A DNA stretch of 64,000 bases from contig NC_081406.1 of the NCBI RefSeq assembly GCF_030272615.1, positions 234,226,396 to 234,290,395 on the forward strand. Direction: 5' to 3'. A model generated the notes under the pieces. That model had not been told where the DNA came from, made no database searches, and worked only from the letters and a program-made list of their open reading frames with translations. The DNA is from Cryptomeria japonica (taxonomy: Eukaryota; Streptophyta; Pinopsida; Cupressales; Cupressaceae). The translations under genes and the position numbers were made by a program. Shown here piece after piece: positions 35,990 to 47,135 of the stretch (positions within the stretch are counted from its first letter, which is position 1; every line of letters begins with the position of its first letter).

Positions 35990-37537
35990 ATGACCAAATG
36001 GTCTATCTAGTGGGGGTCTTATTAACTTGCCAATCCTGTCTAGAACTTTCACCTTCTTAGAGAAAAATAATCTTGTGTTAGAGCCTTTACATAAAGAGAT
36101 GGTCAAAGACTCAAGAGTACCCTTGACCTTGGAAAACATATGCTCTAACATAATGGTAGAAGACAATTTCCATGTAGTTCTTCTTCTTCAGATTCCTTAT
36201 GGCAATCTCCTCTTGAATGGCTTGTAGAGAAGAAAAATATTTTCTAGCCATTTCTATGTTAAGGGTGACCATCTCATCCAACTTCCTCTTGAGAGTCTCA
36301 GAGTTTCCCTAATGTTCCAAGAAGCCACTGGCCATTTACTTCCTACCATCCCCCTATTCCATCTTTTTAGTAAGAGCCTTAACTTCCTCCTTCATCACTT
36401 CCCATTTTTTGAGCTTCTCGGCTAGCTCAATGGCCACCACCCAGACTCTTTTATATTTTTGTTCATTTTCCTAATTAGAGGCTCCAACGTTAGCATTAGT
36501 CGATGCCTCCTATTTGTCAATTTTCTTCTTATGAATATTGAGTTGGGAGAGGAGCTAGTGGCTAATGGCTTCCTATATATTATACGCTCTGTGTAGTTCA
36601 CTAATATTTTATGCTTAATATGCTAAATGTCATTTTAGCAATGAATTAATTGAGGAGGGAGGAGGGGAACCCAAAGAAGGAATTGAAGGGGAATCCACTA
36701 AGAGCTTGTGGACCAAGAAGAAGTAGAGCCCTCAGAAGAAATTTACTCTACATCTAGCTCTTTAGCAAAAATTTGTTTGAGGAGGGGAAAATGTGGTTAT
36801 TATTTTTAGCAGAACGATTAGAGTTAATCTGAGTAAGGGTCCCTTTTGACTTAGGATTTTTCTTTACACTAAGGGAATCCTTGTTGTCACAGATTCCAAA
36901 AATAGACTAAGGTTAGCGAGAGGACCATAAGAGTTAGCAGAGGGCCCAAAGCAAGGGGTCATAGCAAGGTCAAAATTACAGAGCCTCAAAATAAACCCCT
37001 AGTGTAGGGGGAGAACATCCTTAAATTTTGCAACAGTAATAAATTGGGAAATGGAGGAGAATATCCAATAATGGAAGTTCATCTTCCCACCTTAACTGAG
37101 GTGATTTAGCATTGGGAAGAGATCAAAGTGAACCTATTTGGATCTTCCATCCAGAGTAATGTATTTCATTAAGAGTAGCATGACCTCCTTCCAAACAATG
37201 AGAAGATCATCTCTATTAAAGTTTCTTTGAAGTGAAGCAAAATTTCACCTAGGTTAAGAAACCTCTTAAAGTCAACTTTGTAATTCCCATTTGGATTATT
37301 AGGGAAGGTCAACCATTCTATAATAAGACTAGTGGTAGTAGCAATAGACTCCATAGACATCATAAAAACCATTCCCACAAATTTAAGTTCACCCCCATTC
37401 TAAGAGTGAGTGAACTACTCTAAGAGAGAAGGGTTAAAATCCTTCATGCCCTTGACATATGATGTTAGGTTAACTCTTTCAACTATTAGTCGAAGATCAC
37501 ACTTATCCAGCTTGGTTTGAATGAGATCATCCCCCAT
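35990..37537 (-). pseudogene. LINE C downstream ORF ('ORF3'), unknown function
   Basis: It starts MGDDLIQTKLDK at 37,537. Blocks in order are VKGMKDFNPSLLE, VGMVFMMSMESIATTTSLII, YKVDFKRFL, then VWKEVMLLLMKYITLDGRSK, GGKMNFHYWIFSSISQF and KDVLPLH.GFILRLCNFDLA. A coiled coil follows around LKRKLDEMVTLNIEMARKYF, ending SRQDWQVNKTPTR. The same blocks occur in LINE B and, less closely, LINE A. Stops and frame changes break it. Function unknown; a structural or RNA-binding role is only a guess from the coiled coil. Confidence 0.6.
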
Positions 37538-37544
37538 AGTAAAA

Positions 37545-38215
37545 CCATTCATAGAGGAACACATTGCCCGCATCAAGGAAGGATACAACAAGATCCAAGA
37601 CACCCTCAAGACTATTATGGTTAGTAGCCACAAAATTGTCAAACAATCTGCAATGGTTATGAATACCATGGTGAATAGTCTGGAATAGTCGGATAAGGTT
37701 GTTTTTATTATTGCTGATGATGTTGAGGTAGATCAAGGTGGTGAAGGTCCCTGCAAAAGGACCTGAGGGAACATGAAGAAAAAGGCGACTATTTAGAATC
37801 TGGATCATAAAGCTATGAAGGTTGATGTTGATACCATGAATGCCCTTGAGGCTAAGGTTGATGAGACCCTCAGAAGCCTAATGTAATCGACTTGTTGTCT
37901 ATTACTGGGTTTGTCTGTGTCTGGGTTTGGTCTTTTTGTTGTCTCTTTGGCTGTTGTTTCTTATGCTTCTCCTTATAGCTCTTTTTATTTTGGACGTCTC
38001 TTTCTGATTCTATACCTCTTAGAATCATTTTGTAAAGGGTTTCAGGGCCCCTTCAAAACTTGTTTTTTCTTTAATCCAAAACAATGGCACAAAAAGGATT
38101 TCTAAAACTAGCTCTAAGAAAATGTTAGTCAAAGGCAATATTGAGAATTCACTAATTTTAATAAGATACCTCAAAATCAATAAACTATTAAAGAACAAGA
38201 TAGACACAAAAATAA
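37545..38215 (+). mobile_element. LINE D, 3'-end fragment inserted in LINE C
   Basis: A plus-strand fragment carries the coiled-coil end of the same downstream ORF (IARIKEGYNKIQDTLKTIMV, then KVDVDTMNALEAKVDETLRS, stop at about 37,886) and a T-rich 3' tail. The tail holds the hairpin aaggg...ccccTT at 38,035-38,053. Its 5' truncation point lies within about 10 bp of the start codon of the ORF in LINE C. Typical of a 5'-truncated LINE insertion; the right edge is approximate. Confidence 0.55.
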
Positions 38216-38329
38216 ATAAATAGGTGATCTATATATGTTTATGTATTATTGGGGTTTATGTCCACCTAAATCGTGGCACATATATCCTCGGGTAATTTAT
38301 GCAATGTTGTCTATCTTTTAGCTTGTAGG

Positions 38330-39330
38330 AGATGGGGCCTTAGTTACCTAGCCTATCTACACACTTGCACTTGATTCTAACATTACAAAGTTTGCCTAGT
38401 AAGCATTGGCATTTGGTGATCAAGTCCTTAGTACTCATGTCTAGCATTGTTGACCTTGTAGCATCATGATGAAATTATTTGAGTCACTCTAAAAAAAAGT
38501 TCTTTGATATCTTTTGTCCTTGATAATAGATATCCAATAATAAGCCAACGCCACTTTTGCAAAGCTATAAGTTTTAATGCCAAGGTTAATTGCATAGGCC
38601 AACACCAAGTTTCCATTTAGATCCTTGATGACACCACCCCCACCTACTTGACCTAGGTTCCATTTAGATGACCCATTAAAAATTAATTTAAATGATTTAG
38701 TGTCGAGTGAGGACCATTTAATAATATTTCTATGCCCAATAGAAGGGGATATAAAAAGAGAGAGGGAATTGGTCGTATCCCAGCTTCTTGCAATAAAGCA
38801 ATCTAGATTTGAGAGTGGATGTGTATGCTTTTTCCTATCAAAAAATTTCTTATTCTCCTTGATGTGATTAAATATGGAATAGGATAAATCTTCTCATTGG
38901 ATCTTTTTATCTCTAATGATTCATTTGTTAGGTTCTTTCCATAAACTCCACCCATCATGGAGGAAAGGTTGCCACTAGAGTTCCTTTATGAAGGGATGAG
39001 TCAATGGAGGGATCTGGCTATAAGATACCTACTTGGGATTCGTACGCCACACCTAGGATATAGAAAAAATGCTTATAATCTTGTGCCTAACATTCCAAGA
39101 ATATTGGTAGTGAAATAGGAGATGATTAATATTTTCTTCTTCTTTTTCTTGCAAAACACACCTATTCACAAGATGGATTTCCCATTTTTGGAGGTTATCA
39201 ATAGTGAGAATTTTTTTATGGTAGGCCATCCATTAGAAGAAGAAAATATTGGTAGTATTTTGGTTTTCCAAATGCACATATTTGAACTGAGAAAGCTATG
39301 CGATAGTTAGAACATGAATCCTAGACTTTC
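38330..39330 (-). pseudogene. LINE C zf-RVT and RNase H region
   Basis: The zf-RVT text is ILTIDNLQKWEIHLVNRC followed by INHLLFHYQYSWNV (39,330-39,080). RNase H follows with FKLIFNGSSKWNLGQVGGGG and VIKDLNGNLVLAYAINLG (about 38,720-38,570), where the first catalytic Asp is replaced by Asn (FNGSS for F/NxDGAS). Stops are present after the zf region. Confidence 0.65.
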
Positions 39331-39721
39331 CTGAATAATTCCCATCTTTTTGAAGAGGTCCAGACTAGTTTGTCTTCAATTTCCAATCTAAAGAACCTTA
39401 AGTTATGTAGAATCCCTAAGAGTTCCTCAGCCGCTGTTCAAAACAAAAGGTCAAAATTCATGGGATTAATTTTCTACTCAGGTAAGAAAGAGGTTAGATT
39501 CAATTAATCTTCACCAAAGATCCCAAACCTATTAACCAATTCCTTCTTAATAGCTGAGAAAATCAGGTGATATTCGAACATGGTGGCAAAGGACCAAGGG
39601 TCCTTCTTAAATTATGCATTCCCACCATTCCCAACCTACCAAAGAGGACCTTTCAAATTCAAAGGTTTAGTTTTGAGAAGATCATTCCATATGTGAGAAC
39701 CCTGGGGTAGAGCATCATCAA

Positions 39722-39928
39722 CTAGAAGGATTTACTATCCCTCCCATCAAAGTATTTGCTTTTAATCACGTTTGACCAATCTGCCCTTTTAGAAGTAAGT
39801 CTCCACCCATTTTTTGTAAGGAGAGCCATATTTAGAGAACAAGAATCTCTAACGCTTAGGCCTCCAGATTCTTTGCTAGAACAAGCCTTCTCCCAATTGA
39901 GCATATGAAACAAGGAGAGGAGGTACAC
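39722..39928 (-). pseudogene. LINE C RT C-terminal region
   Basis: The 68-codon stretch with NWEKACSSKESGGLSVRDSC then SLNMALLTKNGWRL is the conserved post-RT segment of plant LINEs (W..VC.PK..GGLG...N.ALL.KW.WR). The catalytic RT core upstream is absent, so the copy is 5'-truncated here. Confidence 0.75.
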
Positions 39929-39930
39929 CG

Positions 39931-40564
39931 ATGCCTTTAACGTATATTTTTTATAAGCTTATCTTTTTCAAATAGAATTTTTAATATATCCTATTCTTCT
40001 TACTTATCTTACATCTAATAGTTTTTTGTTCATATTTCAACCATATATTTAAAATATCTATTTAAATTTAATTTGAAAATAATATTTAGGATTGTTGACA
40101 TATCTATGCAATTATTCCTCAATAACCATCATGTCAAATAAGATTGTCAATGCTTTGACTAGTATATCAATATATTATGCCTTTCTTTATTCAACTAAAC
40201 CACTTTAATATTAGATTTAATAAACAAATTATTTATCAATTTTAACCCATGATAAAACTTCATATAAAACCTTAAACCACTAATTATTATTAGTCTCATT
40301 TATTGACAAATGTTCATTATTAGATAACTGATTTCCCATAATTAAAAGCGAAGAAAAACATTCTCGATAAAATCTTATGTTCAGGTTAAAGAAATCTTCA
40401 TATCATTGATTGTTGATAATAGCCAATAATAACCTAATTTACAGGTGTATTCTTGATAAGCCCACACTATAAATTAATTAATTCAATATAAATAAATAAA
40501 TTAAAAAACATAAAAAAATCCATCATTTAGCACAAAAGAAGAAACTACTTACCATATGGATTCA
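39931..40564. other. AT-rich spacer left of PR-10 cluster
   Basis: No gene. The text around 40,410 (gttgataatagccaataata) resembles 54,680 (ggtgataagggccaaaaaat), so the shared PR-10 flank may extend thinly into it. Confidence 0.4.
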
Positions 40565-40773
40565 AGTAAGGATGCTTACAGTGATTACTGACACATTCGG
40601 CATTAAGCCTTACACCATCGAGAGAAGAAGCCCTATGTGAAACTAGAACGGTGATACAGTGCATAACGGAGAAGCACTTCATGTATTATTCGGCGAAAAC
40701 ACTTGACGACTCGAAGTAAGCCACATAAACGAAGGAGGTCTACCGCTGACCATTATTGAAGAGGCGAAGTACG

Positions 40774-41350
40774 TCATGCGTTATATAAAGTGGGGTTAGC
40801 GATGACATATGCTTCCATCTTTTTAAACAAAGCGGTGAGCTGGGCTTTCATGGCCTCAAGTTTTCCTTCCTCTTGAGGAACCCCAGGGAGAGTGTCAAAG
40901 TTGCAGATATGACTCACAACGCTTCCACCCCCTGCTTTTGGACTCACCTTCAGCGTGAACTGGGCAGATGCCAAATTCTTTCCCAGCTCCCCTCCCTCTA
41001 TGTCTGTGTAGCTGTATATTAACTTCTCTTCGTCAACAACGTCCACGCGCTCCTTCACATAGCTAAACTCCGTCGCGCCTGTACTAACACTTTCATGTCA
41101 ATCTCAAAATATCTCCTTTTCAATTAAGAGTTTTTAATGATAACTAAGCAATAGATGTCGTATACATACCAGGGGTGAAGTTGATTTGTTTGATGCTGCC
41201 GACCCCGCCCTTGCCCTCGAGAAATTTGACTCCGGCACAAAGCTCTGGTATTTCCCTGGCAATGAGATCATGATCTTTCACCAATGCATTCCACAATCTC
41301 TTTGGCGCCACTATAGACTCAGTTTCTATGGTTACTGTTCCAGCCACCAT
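40774..41350 (-). CDS. PR-10 / Bet v 1 family protein, copy a (two exons)
   Basis: Intact gene for a 161-residue cytosolic PR-10 protein. Exon 1 is 41,170-41,350 and exon 2 is 40,774-41,078, with a 91-bp intron (gtatgt...tacag) splitting a Gly codon after residue 60. This is the conserved Bet v 1 intron position and phase. Landmarks are MVAGTVTIETE, the Gly-rich loop EGKGGVGSIKQI (residues 45-56), YVKERVDVVDEE and the long C-terminal helix AMKAQLTALFKKMEAYVIAN. There is no signal peptide. Family members bind small hydrophobic ligands (flavonoids, cytokinins, steroids) in a central cavity and are often induced by stress or pathogens. The ligand here is unknown. It differs from copy b at nine residues (13, 28, 42, 47, 75, 100, 132, 135, 157). 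Confidence 0.9.
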
Positions 41351-41431
41351 CTTCTCCTATGTCTAGTAATTCGCACTAAATTTCTTATGATTCTTCTTAC
41401 AGTTTGTGTGTAAGGAGCATGGATCGATAGG

Positions 41432-41439
41432 TATTTATA
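41432..41439 (-). promoter_or_regulatory. TATA box of PR-10 copy a
   Basis: TATAAATA on the minus strand about 82 bp upstream of the start codon, in a context (cTATAAATAcctatcgatcc) conserved in copy b at 56,503-56,510. Confidence 0.65.
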
Positions 41440-41739
41440 GATGTTATAAGTGATAATAGTTGTTTGGTTAATATAAATTTGAAGACGGATATGCTTGGCT
41501 GATTTAAGTCGACAAATTTGGGAATCGTACGCGACTCCATTTCTCCGGTTTGATTGATACATTCCTTCACTCACATCTTAGCTTCTAGGTCAAAGATATA
41601 ATGATTTTAATATGACGATACCAATGTAAGCAAGCAAATCATTTCGATTTCTTATTTGAATCGACTGCCATATATTTATCGTCTCGCCCAACCGAAATCG
41701 TGGGTAATGTCACCATTAAATTTGGCATTTAATAATTTT

Positions 41740-41900
41740 CGAGGCCGTAACATAATTTTTTATGACCAGAGGAATTGATCAGGTCTTAATCGCTAAGATC
41801 TTTAATTGCATTATTACATTTCCGAGGGCGTACCATAATTGTGTATGACTAAAATAATTGATAAGTCTTAATCGCTAAGACCTTTAGTTGCAACAAATAT
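41740..41900 (-). promoter_or_regulatory. Tandem ~80-bp repeat upstream of PR-10 copy a
   Basis: Two adjacent direct repeats (41,740-41,822 and 41,823-41,900), each opening cgagg(c/g)cgta(a/c)cataatt and ending around tttaattgca/tttagttgca. Each contains tcttaatcgctaaga, a 15-bp palindrome-like site with tctta/taaga arms. The pair sits about 390-550 bp upstream of the start codon. The same two-unit arrangement exists upstream of copy b. Regulatory use is inferred from position and conservation. Confidence 0.5.
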
Positions 41901-41920
41901 TTGATATTAGTCTGTATTCT

Positions 41921-43828
41921 TCAACCCTAGTCGAAAACAACAGATTTTGTCTTTGTATTCTCCCTCATATTCTGCATTCAAATAGAGTGGCTTATCTTTT
42001 GTGCGTAACAAGTATATCCTTGGCTTTGTCTTATATGAGAGTCAGCATGTTCCTTAAGTTTAATACAATTTGATTTCTATAAATTTATAAATTACAAAAT
42101 TAAGTTTAAATTTATTCAATCGTTTATAAAATAAAATTTGATTTTAAAAAACTAATTAGTACTATGTCATATTTTGCTATTCATAATTATATGTAAATCT
42201 GAATTACAAAAGTTTTACTTCTTTTTACGATATTGATTTTAAAATGAATTTGTATTCATGATTTATTATAAGAATATTTTATAAATATTCATACTACATT
42301 TTAGGCATTAATTGCATGACTAACATTTATTCTCACATGTTTATTTACTCCATCAAAGGATTAGATGAGGAAAATGTCATCCTACATAGCAAGCTAGTTA
42401 AATTTGCTAGAAAACACCACCAAAATCTATTTTGTAGTACAAATGTTTTAATACCATTATAGTTCAAGTTCATGTTGTCCATTTCAATTATTATGTTGTA
42501 AACTAGATGAAGTTGTTTGTTATCTAATCCATCCAATTTTAATTTAAAATACATAGTTGACTATCCAAAAATTATGAGAATGACTCAATTTACATTTCAA
42601 CATTCTTCCAACACATCTAAAAACATGAAATTCTTACATTTCAAAGATATGATAAAAAAAGTGTACACTTATTCATCGACCACAAAAGTTAGTAATCTAT
42701 TTTCATTTATACTAATTTCTACAAGTTGTTAAACCAATTCCTCCAATAATTTGATCATGGGTAATCCCCCAATCAAGCAAGTTATTGAAAGTTGTTAGTA
42801 AACACCATAAACCTCATTTTGCATGTCAAGATATCAACTTGAATATCTAAATGTGGGTTAAATTTTCTTATAACCTTGTAGTTTAACATTGTGTCTTGTT
42901 CAACTCAAGTGCCATGTAGTAAAATAGGGTCAATTATGTATCATCCTTTTAAATGAAGCTTGATTTCAGATGATGAAATTGACCCTCTCAAAATTTGGAG
43001 TGACCGATGTACATTTCATCATTATTCCAACATGTCCATGTACATACAATTTTAATTATGTTCAAATTATGATAACAATGGTGGGAACCTATATGTTGAC
43101 TACAAAAATTAGCTCAGCTTATTCCAGAATCTTGATTTCTAGCTGAAAACTACCACATGATCAATTATAGTACTAACTTTAGTTTATTCAACTGTAACGT
43201 TTTCCATATTCATATACCATAATTTTAACAAATAAATTAATTTAATTTAATTAATTTTGACAAGTTCAATTTATTTTGTATTCATTAAGGTTTGGCCTTA
43301 GGGATTAATCCTTCTATATTAGAAGTTAAAATTTATTTCAAATATGATTAGCAATTTGATGGATCATTGTTATTCATTGTTTATTGTGAACCATTTTTTT
43401 TATTAGCATTTGTACGATTTTTTACACTATTCATTTGATACTTACAGACCAAAATTTGCATTCTTCATATTTTAATAGGTATCATTACTTCTCCTATGTC
43501 ATTACCTTGTCCTCTTTCTATGCACATGCTATTGGTTTTTTGTGTTTTTGCATTTAGTGACATTTAGCTTATCGATCTATAATAATCGATTGTCATGTTC
43601 CACCCATCATGGGATGCATTTTTTTTATAGAGTTGTTCCATCATTTTAAAAAAAATTATTTATTTTTCGCTTTTTTTTATAAAACATGATAAGATTGTAT
43701 ATAAATATTATAAAAATATGAAGTGCACATAAGAAGATAGAGATAATGCCATTAGGAAGCATAGTAGAATACAAAAATGGGGAGCAATGCTTGACCCAAG
43801 TAACATGAGCTGAACCAATGGAAGATTG
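41921..43828. other. AT-rich spacer with a weak internal repeat
   Basis: No gene. About 100 bp at 42,590-42,695 resembles 43,010-43,115, for instance 'cattcttccaacacatc' against 'cattattccaacatgtc' and 'gaccacaaaagttag' against 'gactacaaaaattag'. Confidence 0.45.
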
Positions 43829-44464
43829 TGTTAGTTTGTTAGCTTGGACAGCTGTTTGTCCATTTGCTAAATAATTAGTAAATAATTGTTTGCTAACAAA
43901 TGTAGTTAGAGTTCAAATAATTTTTATTAATTATTTGACTTTTTTTAGAAACTTCTAGCAACCAATTTGGTTAGGGTTAATTAGTTGTTTTTAATCTCAG
44001 CCGTTGATTGAGAATTAATCTTGGTCGTTGGTTTTCCAACGAGAGTAGTATATAAGGGGGTTAGGAGGCATTTGGAAAATAATGAATGAATTATGTGAAG
44101 AACTTGCAGTGTTAGCAAGTAGTCTTGCAATGTTAGCAAGGGCACAGTGATAGAGTTGGGATAGTAGCGGGGTGGAATCTCAACAAGAGAAATTGGGAGG
44201 TCATTGAAGCTCTGCCAATAATAGGCAAGCAATATTTGTATCTCTTGATTTGTTGTAGTTAATATATATTCCTCATCTGTAGTAATGGTTTTCCCTTCGG
44301 GGTTTTTTCAGGGACAATTGTTTGAAAATATTGTGTTCATTGTGTTGTGCATTTATATGAGTTTGTTAAATTGTAGTTGTGTTAATGTTTTTCGATATTT
44401 GTTGCTCAAATAATCTATCAAAGATAGGAGGATAATAATCAATAATTGTAATAGTTTTTTCACA
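43829..44464 (+). repeat. 5' LTR of Copia B
   Basis: A 636-bp TG...CA repeat (tgttagtttg ... tttttcaca) with a TATA-like stretch gtatataaggggg near 44,048. It contains short internal 'gtgttagcaag' repeats. Confidence 0.9.
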
Positions 44465-44476
44465 TGGTATCAGAGC
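44465..44476 (+). other. Primer-binding site of Copia B
   Basis: tggtatcagagc immediately follows the LTR end, matching the initiator tRNA-Met 3' end. Confidence 0.85.
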
Positions 44477-44610
44477 TAAGTTAAGGGTAGAAGAGATTTA
44501 CCCTAGGCGAAGGAAACTGAGGGTTTATAAAACCTAGTTTAACCTCTTTAGAATTTTTATTTGCTTTAACCTTTGAGATGGCCTTAGTTGGTTTAAGGGA
44601 TTAGGATAGA

Positions 44611-45126
44611 TTGGATGGAGCCTCTAATTTTGGTGTCTGGAAAGCCAAAATTTCTTTATTGCTAGAAGAGAATGGTATCAAGGAATATGTTACCACTATT
44701 GTAACTGTACCTTCAGATGCAACACAGCTTGCAGCATACAAGAAGGATGATTCCAAAGTGAGGAAGCTAATCCTTGATGGTGTCAAGAACCATATAGTTC
44801 CACATATTGCAGAGTTAGATACTGCAAAGAAGATGTGGGATGCCATTCTGAATTTGTACCAAAATGCTACCACTAATCGGAAGTTCATTCTTAGAGAAAA
44901 GTTGAGGAATACCCGAATGAATAAGGGAGAAGACGTGACGAGTTACCTCACTAGACTTAGACTCGTCAAGGATGAGTTAGCAACTGTTGGAGATAAACCA
45001 AGTGATGATGAGCTGGTACGGATAACCCTAAATGGGTTTTCTAAGCAGTGGGATGTCTTTGTTCAAGTTGTGAATGGACGAGACACCTTACCAAGTTGGG
45101 ATCAACTTTGGAGTGACTTCACTTAG
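44611..45126 (+). mobile_element. Copia B gag part (fossil)
   Basis: Reads MDGASNFGVWKAKISLLLEE, a Copia gag start, then KKMWDAILNLYQNATTNRK and LNGFSKQWDVFVQVV, the UBN2-type gag landmarks. The CCHC knuckle CYGCHEFGHYVSDC and a Lys-rich stretch follow at 45,280-45,400. The protein packages element RNA. Part of a broken element. Confidence 0.85.
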
Positions 45127-45279
45127 GAGGAGCTTAGACTAAGCCTTGTCAATGGAGCGAACAATAAGTGTAAAAAAAGTAAGGCAGAATAGGAGAACGT
45201 TGCCCTAGCGGGTAAAGGAAAAGCAAAGAAGGGGTCCAGCAAAGGATCAAATCCACAAGGTGAGAAGAAGAAGAAAGAC

Positions 45280-46656
45280 TTGTTGAAGATCAAGTGCTAC
45301 GGCTGTCACGAGTTTGGCCACTATGTCAGCGATTGCATAGAAAGGAAGAAGAATGACAAGAAAGGCAAGAAGCAAGTTGCAGCTTCAGCAAGTGCAGATG
45401 AGCTCTCGAATAGAATGGAAGATGAGTTTGCACTCATAGCGTGTATGGTTATCTCAACCTCACAGAGTGTTTGGTACATAGATAGTGGGGCATCATTTCA
45501 TATGACAGGAGTTAGAGAATACTTCTCCAATTATAAGGAGGAAAGCACCAGAATCCAGATCTCTATGAAAAACATGTCCAAACTCAACTCAGTTGGGAAA
45601 GGGACTGTTTAGTTTCAGAGGGAGAATGGTAAGATGATTCCTCTTCATGATGTGTTGCATGTTCGAGGCTTAGGGATGAATTTGATTTCTGTATCTATCC
45701 TTCAAGACAAAGGGTACAATGTACTCTTTAGAGGAGAACATGTATTGATTAAGCATAAGGATTAGAAATCACCCATAGCTATTGGAGTTAGGAGTGGTCA
45801 ACTTTATAGGTTGCAGTTTGACACTCCTAAGGCACTCATGAGCAGCAGTAATCCTAGAGATCTTGGAGAGCTATGGCATAGGAGGATGGGCCATATACAT
45901 AATGGAGCACTTAAATTGCTTCATGAGACTGTGACAGGTGTTCCAAACGTGAGCACAGAGCATGATGATGTATGTAAGGGATGTGCGTTGGGGAAGTTTG
46001 TGAAAGCAACTTTTCCAAGGAGTGACACTAGATCCAAGGGTGTTCTTGATCTAGTACATTCAGATGTATGTGGATCAATGTCCATGAAATCTCTCAGAGG
46101 GTATGAGTACTTTAGTACTTTTATTGATGATTTCTCCAGGAAGACCTAGATATACTTCTTGAAGACCAAGGATGAGGTTTTCAGTCGCTTCCAAGAGTTC
46201 AAGGCTCTTGTGGAGAACTCAACAGGAAGGAAGATAAAGGTTCTTTGGTCAGAGAATGGAGGCGAGTACAAAGGGAATGAATTCCAAGAGTTTTGTACCA
46301 GAGAAGGAATCAAGAGAGCGTGGACTGTTCCTTACAACCCGCAATAGAATGGGGTTGCTGAGAGGAAGAATCAGTCCATATCAGAGGCAACAAGGGCTAT
46401 GCTACATGATCAGGACTTGCCCCATTACTTATGGGCAGAAGCATGTAGTACGACAGTATACATACAGAATAGGGTTCCACATAAGGTGCTAGGGAAGATG
46501 ACACCAAAGGAAGCATTCACTGGGAAGAAGCCAGATGTTAGTCACTTCAGGATCTTTGGGAGTTTGGCATATTGTCACATTCCAAAGGATACATGTACCA
46601 AGTTAGATCAAACTGCAGAAAGAGGGTACTTTTTGGGGTACAGTGAAACCTCATAG
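45280..46656 (+). mobile_element. Copia B nucleocapsid, protease and integrase part (fossil)
   Basis: After the knuckle the aspartic protease active site VWYIDSGASFHMTG is at about 45,470. The pre-integrase domain reads LWHRRMGHIHNGALKLLHET with CKGCALGKF. The integrase core has LDLVHSDVCGSM, FSTFIDDFSRKT and ENGGEYKGNEF, and the C-terminal part ends GYFLGYSETS. Part of a broken element. Confidence 0.85.
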
Positions 46657-47135
46657 GCATATCAGATATTCATTGCAGGGACTAGGCGGATTATTGTTTG
46701 ACATGATGTTAAGTTCATGGAGGACAAGGCATTTAGAAGGTCCAGAGATTTGCCAATAGATGATTCGAGTGAGTAGCCAACACAAGCTCCAAGGATCACT
46801 CAACCGAATCAAGGTCAGCAAAGCTCTAGTACAGTTACTAGTACAAGCATAGACTCAGGAGGTGAGAGTTCTCAGAGTATGGAGCAATAGGTGCAAGAAG
46901 AGATGCATCAAGAAGACATGGAGGTTGATATTTCATCTTCTACAGTTGGCCGCAACAACTGTAAGGTTCAACAAAGACAAAAAAATACTCAGGAGTTAGT
47001 GGGTACTCCTAAGAGGAGTAGTAGACAACGGAAACAACAAGCCAAGTTTGATGACTATGTTGCATTAGTTAGTCAGTTGGTAAATAGTGAACCTTCTAGC
47101 TATCAGGAGGCTACATAAAATCCTGGCAAGATGCT

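Larger units (their letters stand above)
35780..39930 (-). mobile_element. LINE C, 5'-truncated, interrupted by LINE D
   Basis: On the minus strand, starting at 39,930, it shows the end of the RT region, zf-RVT (about 39,100-39,330), RNase H (about 38,330-38,720), then, beyond an opposite-strand LINE D insert (37,545-38,215), an additional ORF from 37,537 downwards, and a 3' tail ending near 35,780 with 'atgtaaaggtttgggtctct'. The order equals that of LINEs A and B. Decayed by stops and frame changes. Confidence 0.7.
40565..41920. repeat. PR-10 duplication unit, copy a
   Basis: This stretch (3' flank, gene and about 570 bp upstream of the start codon) aligns with 55,605-57,005. Shared flank landmarks are 'gcattaagcctt/gcattaaacctt', the catcgagagaagaag block, 'gatacagtgca/aatacagtgca' and 'gtacgtcatgcgttatataa'. 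Part of the 3' flank also matches 54,285-54,485 beside the third, truncated copy. Confidence 0.75.
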
